From Fictibacillus halophilus (GTDB lineage Bacteria > Bacillota > Bacilli > Bacillales > Fictibacillaceae), in contig NZ_JAEACF010000001.1 of NCBI RefSeq assembly GCF_016401385.1, forward strand, positions 2,852,001 through 2,916,000: a stretch of DNA of 64,000 nucleotides. Reading direction: 5' to 3'. Within the stretch, counting starts at the first letter, position 1; the number at the start of each line of letters is the position of its first letter. Both the position numbers and the translations under genes were made by a program. The notes below the pieces were generated by a model, which did not search any database, was not told the origin of the DNA, and saw only the letters and a list, made by a program, of their open reading frames with translations. This document shows, piece by piece, positions 1 to 7,618 of this stretch.

Positions 1-1199
1 GCTATCGTACTTGCTATCTTGTGTGCCGCTCGAAACGGCACGCCCTTTTCTTTCGCTAAATAGTCCGCAAGCTCTGTAACCGTGATACAAGATGTTTTCG
101 CACGAGCAAGTGCTATCTCTTTGTTCACTTCGACCGTTCGAATGACCGCATGCATGAGGTGCATCACTCGGTTCGCTTTTTCGTAACTTCTATATAAATG
201 TGGTTGAAGATCGTCTTCTGTATCCACGATATCGCCAAACGGTGTGTTGTGGATCATGTGGATTGCCGAGAGTGCTTCTCCTGCTGATGAACTGGCAAGT
301 GCCCGCGAATGCTCAATGGAAACCGGATTTCGTTTTTGTGGCATGATTGAGCTAATCTGCACGTATGGATCTGCCACTTTTATAATGCCATGTTCACGGG
401 TAACGAGCTGAAGGAAGTCTACAATCCAACGTCCGCTGTTCGTCATCAACGTTAACACCGCCGTCGCGGTTTCTATCAGATAATCCGCACCAGCAACAGC
501 GTCGTATGAGTTCTCGATTAGTTTGGAGAAACCGAGCAGTTCACAAACTCGATGGCGGTCGATTGGAAAACTCGTTGTGGAGAGTGCTGCCGCTCCCATT
601 GGTGAACAGTTCACTGTTTCGTACGCAGATTGAAGACGTTCGATATCTCGTAAAAGGATGTCTAGCACAGCGGTTAAGTAGTGTCCGAGAGTTGTTGGTT
701 GTGCAGGCTGGGTATGGGTATAGGCGGTCATGACAGTTTCCGCGTGTTCGTCGATCTTTTCTAGAAGGGCTGTTGCGAGTAAAAGTGCGCTTTCTGTGAG
801 TGTGAGGATGTGTTCTCGGAGCACGAGACGGTACATGGCGATTCCCATATCGTTTCGGCTTCGCGCCATATGCATACTGCCCGCAAGATCGGGTCCGATT
901 TCTTCACTAATTTTGTGCTCGATCATGAAGAATAGATCTTCGAATTGTGGATCATAGGTTAGTGTTTGTGGGTCGATCTTCGCTATAGCTTCTACACCTC
1001 TGAGTATTTTCGCGGCATCACTTTTATCTAAGATTCGTTGTTCAGATAGCATCACAACATGTGCGCGGTGGATGTTAAACATATGTTTAAAAAGATAGTC
1101 TCTTTGGTCGTTGAATACCGGGCGCAGTAAGTGTTCCACGTATGTTTTGCCGGGGAACTCCGTGCCTTCTTGTTTGATAAAATTGTCTTTGGATGGCAT
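1..1199 (-). CDS. Argininosuccinate lyase-like protein (3' end beyond window)
   Basis: About 400 residues of an aspartase/fumarase superfamily lyase are visible; the C-terminus lies left of position 1. These enzymes remove fumarate, or another acid, from a succinyl-linked substrate by beta-elimination. Visible signatures in order: a MARSRNDM segment (ArgH has HTARSRNDQ), THTQPAQPTTLGHY, a SPMGAAAL...FPIDR segment (ArgH SPLGAGAL), and the loop SSIMPQKRNP, matching the family signature with its catalytic serine. Start: ATG at 1199 behind a strong GGAGGGGTGG. A terminator at 1278-1320 separates it from the upstream permease operon, so it probably has its own promoter. The changes in the HTARSRNDQ and GAL.GT blocks suggest a paralogue of ArgH rather than the arginine-pathway enzyme. 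The substrate is unknown. Confidence 0.85.
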   Translation of the reverse strand, partial: MPSKDNFIKQEGTEFPGKTYVEHLLRPVFNDQRDYLFKHMFNIHRAHVVMLSEQRILDKSDAAKILRGVEAIAKIDPQTLTYDPQFEDLFFMIEHKISEEIGPDLAGSMHMARSRNDMGIAMYRLVLREHILTLTESALLLATALLEKIDEHAETVMTAYTHTQPAQPTTLGHYLTAVLDILLRDIERLQSAYETVNCSPMGAAALSTTSFPIDRHRVCELLGFSKLIENSYDAVAGADYLIETATAVLTLMTNSGRWIVDFLQLVTREHGIIKVADPYVQISSIMPQKRNPVSIEHSRALASSSAGEALSAIHMIHNTPFGDIVDTEDDLQPHLYRSYEKANRVMHLMHAVIRTVEVNKEIALARAKTSCITVTELADYLAKEKGVPFRAAHKIASTI

Positions 1200-1277
1200 T
1201 TATTCCACCCCTCCAGATTTATGGCATTTCTTATAGTTTATTTTTAGAGAACGATATTGGTGAAGATGTGCAGATAT

Positions 1278-1320
1278 ACAAAAAGCGCCTTCAGTATTAT
1301 GATATACCTCAAGGCGCTTC
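1278..1320 (-). terminator. Rho-independent terminator of the permease pair
   Basis: The inverted repeat AAGCGCCTT / AAGGCGCTT has a loop of about 20 nt and a T-run on the minus strand. It lies just after the stop codon of the second permease gene. Confidence 0.8.
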
Positions 1321-1326
1321 AATCTG

Positions 1327-2364
1327 TTATCCGCTTTTTTCTGTTAACTTCACTTTATCAAAACTAATTACGTGTTCATTTGGTGCCTTCATTACAGAAG
1401 GTGAGCTTTTACTCTTTTTATTAGAAGGGACATTATATTCTCTCTGGTTCCATCTTATTAAACCTGATGCCATAAAATTCACAGCTAAAATCGTTAAAGT
1501 AAAGGCTAATATAGGGCCGAACAGCATCCAAGGATAAGACATAAAGCTGTTCCAGCTCTTTCCAATCAAGCCACCCCATTCAGATGATAGAGAGAAAGAC
1601 TCCATAAGTAAGTTACCCTCTAAATCCATTTCCATGATAACTTGTTTTCCACCACCAATAAAAATATCCAGCAGTGCTAGATGGGCAAACAAGGTTAACA
1701 CTTGTCCCACTTGCTGAACAAACAATATGATAATTTTAGGTATCAAAAAGGGTGTTACGTGTTTTAGAAAAATGTGCATTGAACTTCCACCGATCAGTCT
1801 GCAGCTTGAAATAAACTCCTTACTAAATACATGCTCAATTTCTCTCATGATTAAAACAGATAGAATCGGTATTGCCAATGCTACAATGACTCCTATTGTG
1901 AGTAATAATTTCACTTTTTCATCATAAGACCATGAAAATGCAATTATTGCCGGCGAGAGTAACAAGTAGGCAAATATGGCAGTAGGTGCATAATGATACG
2001 CATCACATAGAACCTCTATTTTGTCTTTTAATAGCTTTGGTAACGTATAGAAGATATACCCTAGGATAAATGAGAGGACGATTCGTATTAAACTTAATAG
2101 AATAGCTAAACCGACTGTATACTTCGCTCCTTCGATTAAGTTTGTTAGAACACTTTTCCCTTCTTTATCAGAGCCTAAAAGGAAATCTTCTGAAGGAGGA
2201 AACGGTGCTCGAGCCACTACCTCTTGCTCCTCATTATAAAGAACAGCTTGAGGTTTATCATTTGGATCTTTTATTCCATAGGTGTAAACATAACTCATGA
2301 CGAATAGCGTTGATAAAAATAAAAAGCCAAAAACAAATGACTTCTCCTTCAATAGTCTGTTCAT
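1327..2364 (-). CDS. ABC transporter permease, DppC/OppC-like
   Basis: A 345-residue integral membrane protein with an N-terminal membrane anchor, an extracytoplasmic loop and a C-terminal block of helices resembling the BPD_transp_1 domain of peptide and nickel permeases. Around residues 195-215 a cytoplasmic loop, ...CRLIGGSSMHIFLKH, corresponds to the EAA coupling loop. The start is ATG at 2364, which overlaps the stop of the upstream permease (ATGA) and follows an AAGGAG; longer readings to 2424 lie inside the upstream gene. It forms a two-gene operon with that permease. No ATPase or binding-protein gene adjoins them, so the cargo and energy subunit must come from elsewhere. A peptide role is inferred only from the family and from the neighbouring peptide-type regulator. 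Confidence 0.75.
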   Translation of the reverse strand: MNRLLKEKSFVFGFLFLSTLFVMSYVYTYGIKDPNDKPQAVLYNEEQEVVARAPFPPSEDFLLGSDKEGKSVLTNLIEGAKYTVGLAILLSLIRIVLSFILGYIFYTLPKLLKDKIEVLCDAYHYAPTAIFAYLLLSPAIIAFSWSYDEKVKLLLTIGVIVALAIPILSVLIMREIEHVFSKEFISSCRLIGGSSMHIFLKHVTPFLIPKIIILFVQQVGQVLTLFAHLALLDIFIGGGKQVIMEMDLEGNLLMESFSLSSEWGGLIGKSWNSFMSYPWMLFGPILAFTLTILAVNFMASGLIRWNQREYNVPSNKKSKSSPSVMKAPNEHVISFDKVKLTEKSG

Positions 2365-3299
2365 AGACTCATATCTCCTTTTATCTTTTTGGAAATAACG
2401 GCAGAAGCCAAATGAAACAAACAATAATACGGGATAAAGATTAATAATATGCTTACCGTCACAAGGTCAGGATTCATACTTCCGTAAGTTTTGATATGTG
2501 TCATAATTCCATGAATATTAAATATAATTTCTAGCACAAAAAGGTTTGATAGTGAAAACCAGAATATAGTTTTAAAGTGAAAGAGAAGAGTGAATATGGC
2601 ATTCCGTAGTATATGCACAAATATGATGTAATACATAGATAAGCCTTTTCCTTTAGCCATCTCTACATAGGATTGCTTTTCCTCTTCTTCTAATGAGATC
2701 AATAAATACTTTGTAATATATATAGAAGGAAGAATACTCAAACAAAGTACTGGCAGAAAAAATGCGGGTTTACCAAAAACGTTCACGATCTGAAACAACA
2801 AAATATCTGTTTTTTTATAAATCCAGATAATCAAAAACTGTAAGAGGAAAATAATAAAAATATCTGGAAGTGATTCAACCACAAATAACACTTTCTTAAC
2901 TTTATCTCTTTGATGTGTTGGTAATAGCATGGTGAGGAAACTAGTAATTACAGCCAGAATCAATCCTATACAAAGGGCTGCTATTAAATATTTTACCGAC
3001 ATCAAATATAGCTGATTCAGTTCTGGGAAAACGGGGTGATACTCTTTGAATTTATAATATTGAAAGTCTTGGATAGAGAAAATGTTTCCCAACATCTCTT
3101 TAACATGATTAAAGTAGCTCCCTACATTAAATTGAACAGAATCATAGAGAAAAAGGGTGTTTTCTATTTCGTTATTCTCAATCATCTTAAGTACTTTAAG
3201 CTGCCTATCAATGTCATAGATTAGAAACGGTAAAGAACCTACCATAAGAATACTGATACACAGCAACAGAAAATTTACACTAAGCTTGACGACTTTCAT
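2361..3299 (-). CDS. ABC transporter permease, DppB/OppB-like
   Basis: A 312-residue protein with about six predicted membrane segments: one at the N-terminus, a long extracytoplasmic loop (residues about 30-105), then a five-helix permease core. The EAA-like loop YVEMAKGKGLSMYYIIFVHILRN (given here as a motif of YVEMAKGKG plus FVHILRN) is the site that contacts the ATPase in DppB-type permeases. Start ATG 3299 follows GGGGGAGGAAC. It is translationally coupled to the following permease by a 4-nt overlap. It is divergent from the HTH-TPR regulator starting at 3509, which suggests that this protein may control the pair. Confidence 0.75.
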   Translation of the reverse strand: MKVVKLSVNFLLLCISILMVGSLPFLIYDIDRQLKVLKMIENNEIENTLFLYDSVQFNVGSYFNHVKEMLGNIFSIQDFQYYKFKEYHPVFPELNQLYLMSVKYLIAALCIGLILAVITSFLTMLLPTHQRDKVKKVLFVVESLPDIFIIFLLQFLIIWIYKKTDILLFQIVNVFGKPAFFLPVLCLSILPSIYITKYLLISLEEEEKQSYVEMAKGKGLSMYYIIFVHILRNAIFTLLFHFKTIFWFSLSNLFVLEIIFNIHGIMTHIKTYGSMNPDLVTVSILLIFIPYYCLFHLASAVISKKIKGDMSL

Positions 3300-3444
3300 G
3301 TTCCTCCCCCACCTTTTCCTCGCCTACTTAACGTTCTAGTTATTATCTACCTTTCAAATACAGGATTGTTATTCCAACTAACAGTTACAGTTACTTACAA
3401 TCACTTTCTATTTTATTGCATTTTTTTACAATTCTCAAACTTTT

Positions 3445-3473
3445 TTGGAATATTATAACTTTTAAATTATACT
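3445..3473 (+). promoter_or_regulatory. Sigma-A promoter of the HTH-TPR regulator
   Basis: TTGGAA at 3445-3450, a 17-nt spacer, then TATACT at 3468-3473. It lies 36 bp upstream of the start codon at 3509 in the AT-rich divergent region. Confidence 0.6.
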
Positions 3474-3508
3474 AAGTTACGTAGATCGTTTATCAATGGA
3501 GGCAAAAC

Positions 3509-4780
3509 ATGAACATTAGCACACAAATTGGACTTAAGATTAAAGAAATGAGAACTCTTCAAAAAATGACACAAGAAGAGCTTTCTAAAGGAATTGTTAA
3601 TCGAAGTTTTATCAGTCAGCTTGAAAAAGGTATGGTTAGTCCTTCCATTGAAACATTAGAAAAATTAGCTCATCGATTAGACTGTTCTATTTCTTATCTC
3701 ATCGGCCAAAGTGAACGGAACAGTGCTCTTGAACAATTAAATATTAGTAGCTTATTAGATAACATCGAATCTTATTTAAATGAAAGTCTGATAGATAAGG
3801 GTAAAAAAGCATTTGAGAGTCTTTCTGGAGAATGGCTTGAAAGAATGAACACCTATGAAAAAGGCAAATACCTTTGGGTAAAAGCTCGATTAAAATGGTT
3901 TGAAGGTGACTATCATGAGGCTGAAATAATTACTCGGAAAGCCATTGATCTCTTAGAGGACCAATATTCTAATCAGTTGGGGAAACTGTACAATTTTTTG
4001 GGGATTATTTCGTTTCGGTTAAAAAAAATAGAGGAATCGTTTAAATCCTTTTCATCTGCTTTATACTACACTCACCAATTTCCTTCAGATTACAATCTTA
4101 AGGTAGAAACCAATTTAAATATGGGTGTATATCATACCCACTTAAAAGAGTATCAATCGGCTGCCTTTTATTTAAAAAAAGCATTAGAAGCTGCAGAAAG
4201 TCATTCCTCTCTCTTTAAATTAGGAGAAATTCAAATGACTTTAGGTATAACATATAAAAATCTTAGTAGTTATGACCTTGCGATTCACTCCTACTTACAT
4301 GCAGAAGAGATATTTAACATTAATCATGAAAATGAACAGTTGGCTGCTGTCTACTTTAATCTTGGTCTTCTTTATAGAGAAAAGGAGAGTATTGCAAAAG
4401 CGACTGATTATTTTATGAATGCTAAGCAAATTTATCTTTCCCTATTAAATAGCGAACTAGGAACTAAATGTGATGTTCAGATCATAAAAAATTGCCTATT
4501 AGAAGATGACTTTGTAAAAGCATACGAATTGTGGAAAAACATAGAAACAGCAATCACCAATAGCTATGACCGCTTGTTGTTAAAAGGAATCTTTCATTTG
4601 CAAAACTATAAGAATTACAAAAATCGTAATGAATTGCTACAAAGTGTTGCCTTTTTTAAAGAAGCGTTAAACTCAACAGAAGATGTCGATCGCAGGCTTG
4701 ATCTACAAAAGCACGTTAATAAACACTTTATAAAAGATGAATTGTTTGAAGAAGCTAAAGAAATATTATCCGACCTATAA
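3509..4780 (+). CDS. HTH-TPR transcriptional regulator, RRNPP (PlcR/NprR) type
   Basis: A 423-residue cytoplasmic regulator. Residues 8-62 form an XRE/Cro helix-turn-helix (IGLKIKEMR...MTQEELS...SFISQLEKG...PSIETLEKLA). The rest, about 80-420, is alpha-helical with TPR-like repeats such as KLYNFLGIISFRLKKIEESF and AAVYFNLGLLYREKESIAKA. The length and order match NprR/PlcR-type regulators, which bind imported signalling peptides through the TPRs and change DNA binding. Start ATG follows GGAGG. Unlike PlcR or NprR loci, no short secreted pheromone gene is visible downstream: a terminator begins 9 bp after the stop. It is divergent from two peptide-type permeases, making control of import plausible but unproven. 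Confidence 0.85.
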   Translation: MNISTQIGLKIKEMRTLQKMTQEELSKGIVNRSFISQLEKGMVSPSIETLEKLAHRLDCSISYLIGQSERNSALEQLNISSLLDNIESYLNESLIDKGKKAFESLSGEWLERMNTYEKGKYLWVKARLKWFEGDYHEAEIITRKAIDLLEDQYSNQLGKLYNFLGIISFRLKKIEESFKSFSSALYYTHQFPSDYNLKVETNLNMGVYHTHLKEYQSAAFYLKKALEAAESHSSLFKLGEIQMTLGITYKNLSSYDLAIHSYLHAEEIFNINHENEQLAAVYFNLGLLYREKESIAKATDYFMNAKQIYLSLLNSELGTKCDVQIIKNCLLEDDFVKAYELWKNIETAITNSYDRLLLKGIFHLQNYKNYKNRNELLQSVAFFKEALNSTEDVDRRLDLQKHVNKHFIKDELFEEAKEILSDL

Positions 4781-4788
4781 AATAAATG

Positions 4789-4828
4789 GGCCAAGAAAGG
4801 AAGGAGTATCCTTCTTCTTGGCCTTTGA
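4789..4828. terminator. Bidirectional terminator between convergent genes
   Basis: GGCCAAGAA (4789-4797) pairs with TTCTTGGCC (4815-4823). It has a T-rich 3' flank on the plus strand and lies between the convergent regulator and PfpI genes. Confidence 0.8.
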
Positions 4829-4830
4829 TT

Positions 4831-5355
4831 TTAGTTTTGAGATAAAACCGCAACAAACTCACGCATATAATCCGGTAGATCCGGTGGACGGCGGCTGGAA
4901 ACGAGGTGACCGTCAACTACGACAGGTTCATCGATCCATGTTGCGCCCGCGTTTTCCATGTCATCCTTAATTCCTGGTGTACTTGTTACTTTCTTTCCTT
5001 GCAAAACTTTTGCTGAAACAAGAACCCAGCCGGCATGACAGATCTGGCCGATCGGCTTTTTGTTATTCTCCATATGCTGAACCATCTCGATCACCTCTGG
5101 AAAACGGCGCAGCTTGTCCGGTGCCCAACCACCCGGTACTAAGATTGCATCGTAATCTCCAGCATTCACATCACCAAACGCATAATCAGCATCAGCCGGA
5201 ACACCGTATTTTCCGATGTACGTCTCTCCTGCTTTCTCTCCTACAAGTTCCACGATCGCCCCTTCTTCACGCAATCGCAAGATCGGATACCACAATTCCA
5301 AATCCTCAAAATCATGATGCACAAGACTGAGCACTTTTTTACCTTTTAAACGCAT
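4831..5355 (-). CDS. DJ-1/PfpI family protein (YraA/YhbO-like)
   Basis: A 174-residue single-domain protein of the PfpI family, whose members act as intracellular glyoxalase/deglycase or general stress proteins. The nucleophile-elbow motif QICHAGW places Cys106 and His107 at the expected active site, and LVPGGWAPD (72-80) is the usual preceding loop. Start ATG 5355 follows GGAGGTG at 5-nt spacing; the upstream GTG at 5370 lies within the Shine-Dalgarno sequence and is unlikely. It is monocistronic with a shared terminator. The substrate cannot be read from sequence. Confidence 0.85.
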   Translation of the reverse strand: MRLKGKKVLSLVHHDFEDLELWYPILRLREEGAIVELVGEKAGETYIGKYGVPADADYAFGDVNAGDYDAILVPGGWAPDKLRRFPEVIEMVQHMENNKKPIGQICHAGWVLVSAKVLQGKKVTSTPGIKDDMENAGATWIDEPVVVDGHLVSSRRPPDLPDYMREFVAVLSQN

Positions 5356-5485
5356 GTTTAACACCTCCACTATTTTTATATCCCTAATAGCGTAACATGA
5401 ATCCTAGCTGAGACACTATTCTTCCACTTCAACAGAAATGTATGTTACGATTTTTTAATAGAAAATAGAGGGAGACTGATTATAG

Positions 5486-5713
5486 ATGGGCAAATGCACG
5501 ATCGACCACACGTTAGAAGATGTGAAGCAAAAGCTTGCCGAACAATCCGCTTTTATGCCGCGTGAACTCGTAATGGAGGTTGGCGACTCATTATCTGATG
5601 ATAGTGATCAGACCTACTTAAATGAAGTGTTTCATCTTTTGAAAAAGTACGACCTTGCGGATGAAAGTGAAAGAGAGAAACGAAACGGCAAATTGAGTGA
5701 ATTAGTAAAATAA
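5486..5713 (+). CDS. Small hypothetical protein, 75 aa
   Basis: A soluble acidic protein of 75 residues, predicted mostly helical, with no membrane segment and no recognised family. It starts with ATG behind GGGAG and ends 14 bp before a strong bidirectional terminator, so it looks like a complete single-gene unit. Two cysteine/histidine residues near the N-terminus (KCTIDH) are the only notable chemistry. I do not recognise it. Support comes from the ribosome binding site, terminator and isolated position. Confidence 0.55.
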   Translation: MGKCTIDHTLEDVKQKLAEQSAFMPRELVMEVGDSLSDDSDQTYLNEVFHLLKKYDLADESEREKRNGKLSELVK

Positions 5714-5726
5714 GAGTGATGGCAGC

Positions 5727-5762
5727 AAAAAACACTTGGAATCGTCTCCAAGTGTTTTTATC
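5727..5762. terminator. Bidirectional terminator
   Basis: AAAAACACTTGGA pairs with TCCAAGTGTTTTT around a short loop. It separates the small plus-strand gene from the minus-strand anti-sigma gene. Confidence 0.85.
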
Positions 5763-5764
5763 AT

Positions 5765-6751
5765 TTAATTAATAGGAATCGATTGTTCTGGTAATTTGCC
5801 CGGCTTATCTGCACTCGGATTTGCTGAATGCTCAAATGGGACTACATAATATTTTTCCGAATCCATATCGATTGCACTAAATCGGTTATAAGATTCTTCC
5901 GGTGTAACAGAAACCGTGTCCGGCAAGATCTCAGTTCCAGATCCACTTACAATTTTAAACGCGATGTGGTTCTCTTCACCTGGCCAGTCATAATACAGCA
6001 CGGTGGAAATGGGTGTGACGATCATTTTTTCTAGTTTTATAAAGCGTCCGTTCTCAAGTTTTATCTTTTGATCAAGCGTGATCGTTTTACTCGCCGCTGC
6101 TAACTTTTCGGTGGGAACTTCAATATCAAACACCCACGGCTGATTCATTTTCATCTCTAAATCTAAGCGATCGTACTCGATATGAAATCGGACCTTCTCC
6201 CCGATTGGGATCTCTTTTAACTGAACTTCGTTGTAAACCGTAAACATGGAATTGTTCAATTCTATCGATTGCCCGCCTGTACTGGACGTTAAGTCTTTAC
6301 CGTTCATCTTCACTTTAGGCATAGGGTGCATCTTATGATGAAAGTCGATCCCGTCTGCTGGTTCATAGGTCGAACTTATGAGTAATCGTCCGCCATCGAT
6401 CATCACTTCGTTCAACGTCAATTTCCCCTTCTCGTTTTCAGCAGTTTGCCCGATCGCTGTTTTATAGGAAGAAAAATCAAGATTCTCGTTTTGATTCAAA
6501 TATTTTTCAATTGTTTCACCTACAAATGGCATATTAGCTATAGATACGATGCCTGTACTTAGTGATAATCCCGTCGCTACGAGCATGGCCGCTGCTACAC
6601 CCATATACTTCTTTACCTGCGATGGCTTTTGTTTTTTTACTTTCTTTAGTACTCGCTTTTCCCATTGCTTTTTTTCAAAATGAGAAAGGTCTTGCTCTTC
6701 ATATTGTTTCAAATCTATATCCATTTCGTTTAATTCGCGATAGATTGTCAT
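5765..6751 (-). CDS. DUF4179-domain anti-sigma factor
   Basis: A 328-residue membrane protein: a cytoplasmic N-terminus (about 1-50, rich in charged residues), one membrane segment around 52-72 (AAAMLVATGLSLSTGIVSIA), then an extracytoplasmic region of about 250 residues. The features fit DUF4179 proteins, which usually accompany ECF sigma factors and hold them inactive until an envelope signal. Start ATG 6751 follows AGGAGTGAAG; the earlier in-frame ATG at 6766 overlaps the sigma stop and lacks its own site. It is cotranscribed with the sigma factor, whose stop lies 11 nt upstream. The signal sensed is unknown. Confidence 0.8.
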   Translation of the reverse strand: MTIYRELNEMDIDLKQYEEQDLSHFEKKQWEKRVLKKVKKQKPSQVKKYMGVAAAMLVATGLSLSTGIVSIANMPFVGETIEKYLNQNENLDFSSYKTAIGQTAENEKGKLTLNEVMIDGGRLLISSTYEPADGIDFHHKMHPMPKVKMNGKDLTSSTGGQSIELNNSMFTVYNEVQLKEIPIGEKVRFHIEYDRLDLEMKMNQPWVFDIEVPTEKLAAASKTITLDQKIKLENGRFIKLEKMIVTPISTVLYYDWPGEENHIAFKIVSGSGTEILPDTVSVTPEESYNRFSAIDMDSEKYYVVPFEHSANPSADKPGKLPEQSIPIN

Positions 6752-6762
6752 ATCTTCACTCC

Positions 6763-7302
6763 TCATGCTTCATTATTTTGAAACAAAAACCCTTTTAGTT
6801 TTTTACGTCCCCGGGATAACTTGTTGTACACCCAGGATTCTCTCTCGTTATATTCATGAGCGATCTCACTTGACGTGTTTCCTTCTAAATAGTACTTTTC
6901 AAAAATCCGTCGTTCACCGGGAGGTAACTGCTGAAGCAACTCATCAACGAGAATTTCTTCTCGTGACTTTTGTGACAGCAAGTTGGATTCGGTAAAGTCC
7001 GGCACTGAAAATTGTTGTTTTTGTAGAGAGATCTGTCTTCTCCCATAATCGATTGCTTTATATTTCGCTACAGCTGCGATCCATTGTTTGAACGTATTTT
7101 TCGTTGGGTCAAAGGAATGAACATTGTTCCAAACGGAAAGTAAAACATCGTCAAGGCACTCTTCATAATCTTGTTGCTGGTAATTCACATGACGCTTGAT
7201 GATTGCTGTGAGAAGACCACCGTACTGCTGGATCATGAAAGAGATCGCATTTTCATTTTTATCTATTAATTGTTGTACAACATTTTCTTCTGTAACTTTC
7301 AA
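6763..7302 (-). CDS. ECF-type RNA polymerase sigma factor
   Basis: A 179-residue sigma-70 family protein of ECF size. Region 2 (about 25-95) includes YEECLDDVLLSVWNNVHSF and KYKAIDYGRR, the core-binding and -10 recognition helices. Region 4 (about 125-175) includes LPPGERRIFEKYYLEG and a helix-turn-helix ending SRGRKKLKG. The start is TTG 7302 behind AGGAGGGGTG. It is followed directly by the DUF4179 gene, the standard sigma/anti-sigma order. Its regulon cannot be read from this window. Confidence 0.88.
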   Translation of the reverse strand: MKVTEENVVQQLIDKNENAISFMIQQYGGLLTAIIKRHVNYQQQDYEECLDDVLLSVWNNVHSFDPTKNTFKQWIAAVAKYKAIDYGRRQISLQKQQFSVPDFTESNLLSQKSREEILVDELLQQLPPGERRIFEKYYLEGNTSSEIAHEYNERESWVYNKLSRGRKKLKGFLFQNNEA

Positions 7303-7490
7303 TCGTACACCCCTCCTGCTGATTATTGGTACCTACTATGTATTACGAAATGAATGGGGGAAATCTATCACTTATCAAAAAATTTGTTAAGGAAGTAAGC
7401 ATTTGGAAGAATCACTACGCTATAAAGCATACCTTTATTTCCTTATTAATTGTCTATATATGTTCAAAAGAAATACGATTACTCAAATAT

Positions 7491-7506
7491 AGTGAATCGT
7501 TTCGAT
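7491..7506. promoter_or_regulatory. Imperfect upstream LacI-type operator
   Basis: AGTGAATCGTTTCGAT matches 12 of 16 positions of the perfect operator at 7558-7573 and keeps the right half intact. The two centres are 67 bp apart on either side of the promoter, a layout compatible with DNA looping. Confidence 0.45.
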
Positions 7507-7512
7507 TTTCCA

Positions 7513-7541
7513 TTGACTCTCAAAATGAAAGCGCTTATAAT
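7513..7541 (+). promoter_or_regulatory. Sigma-A promoter of the GH3 gene
   Basis: TTGACT at 7513-7518, a 17-nt spacer, then TATAAT at 7536-7541. Transcription would start near 7548, giving a leader of about 70 nt before the GGAGG and ATG at 7619. Confidence 0.85.
7526..7539. promoter_or_regulatory. CcpA cre box overlapping the GH3 promoter
   Basis: TGAAAGCGCTTATA matches the cre consensus TGWAANCGNTNWCA at 13 of 14 positions. It covers the spacer and -10, so CcpA binding should block polymerase in the presence of preferred sugars. Confidence 0.75.
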
Positions 7542-7557
7542 TTTTGTTATCAGGTTT

Positions 7558-7573
7558 ATCGAAACGTTTCGAT
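7558..7573. promoter_or_regulatory. Perfect 16-bp palindromic operator (LacI type)
   Basis: ATCGAAACGTTTCGAT is a perfect palindrome with the central CG typical of LacI-family sites, placed about +10 to +25 of the GH3 transcript. The same core occurs twice ahead of the GH35 gene at 29.5-29.7 kb, which defines a shared regulon. Confidence 0.8.
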
Positions 7574-7618
7574 TACGTCAGACCATACACATTAAACGAT
7601 ATCCAGGAGGTTTTCTTT

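Larger units (their letters stand above)
7303..7618. other. Divergent control region between sigma factor and GH3 genes
   Basis: This 316-bp gap carries the GH3 promoter, cre box and LacI-type operators listed separately. On the minus side it should hold the ECF promoter. I see no confident autoregulatory ECF promoter and no other gene. Confidence 0.6.

Noticed and set aside
7303..7420. Autoregulatory ECF promoter before the sigma factor gene
   Set aside because: No clear AAC-type -35 with a matching -10 could be identified by eye.
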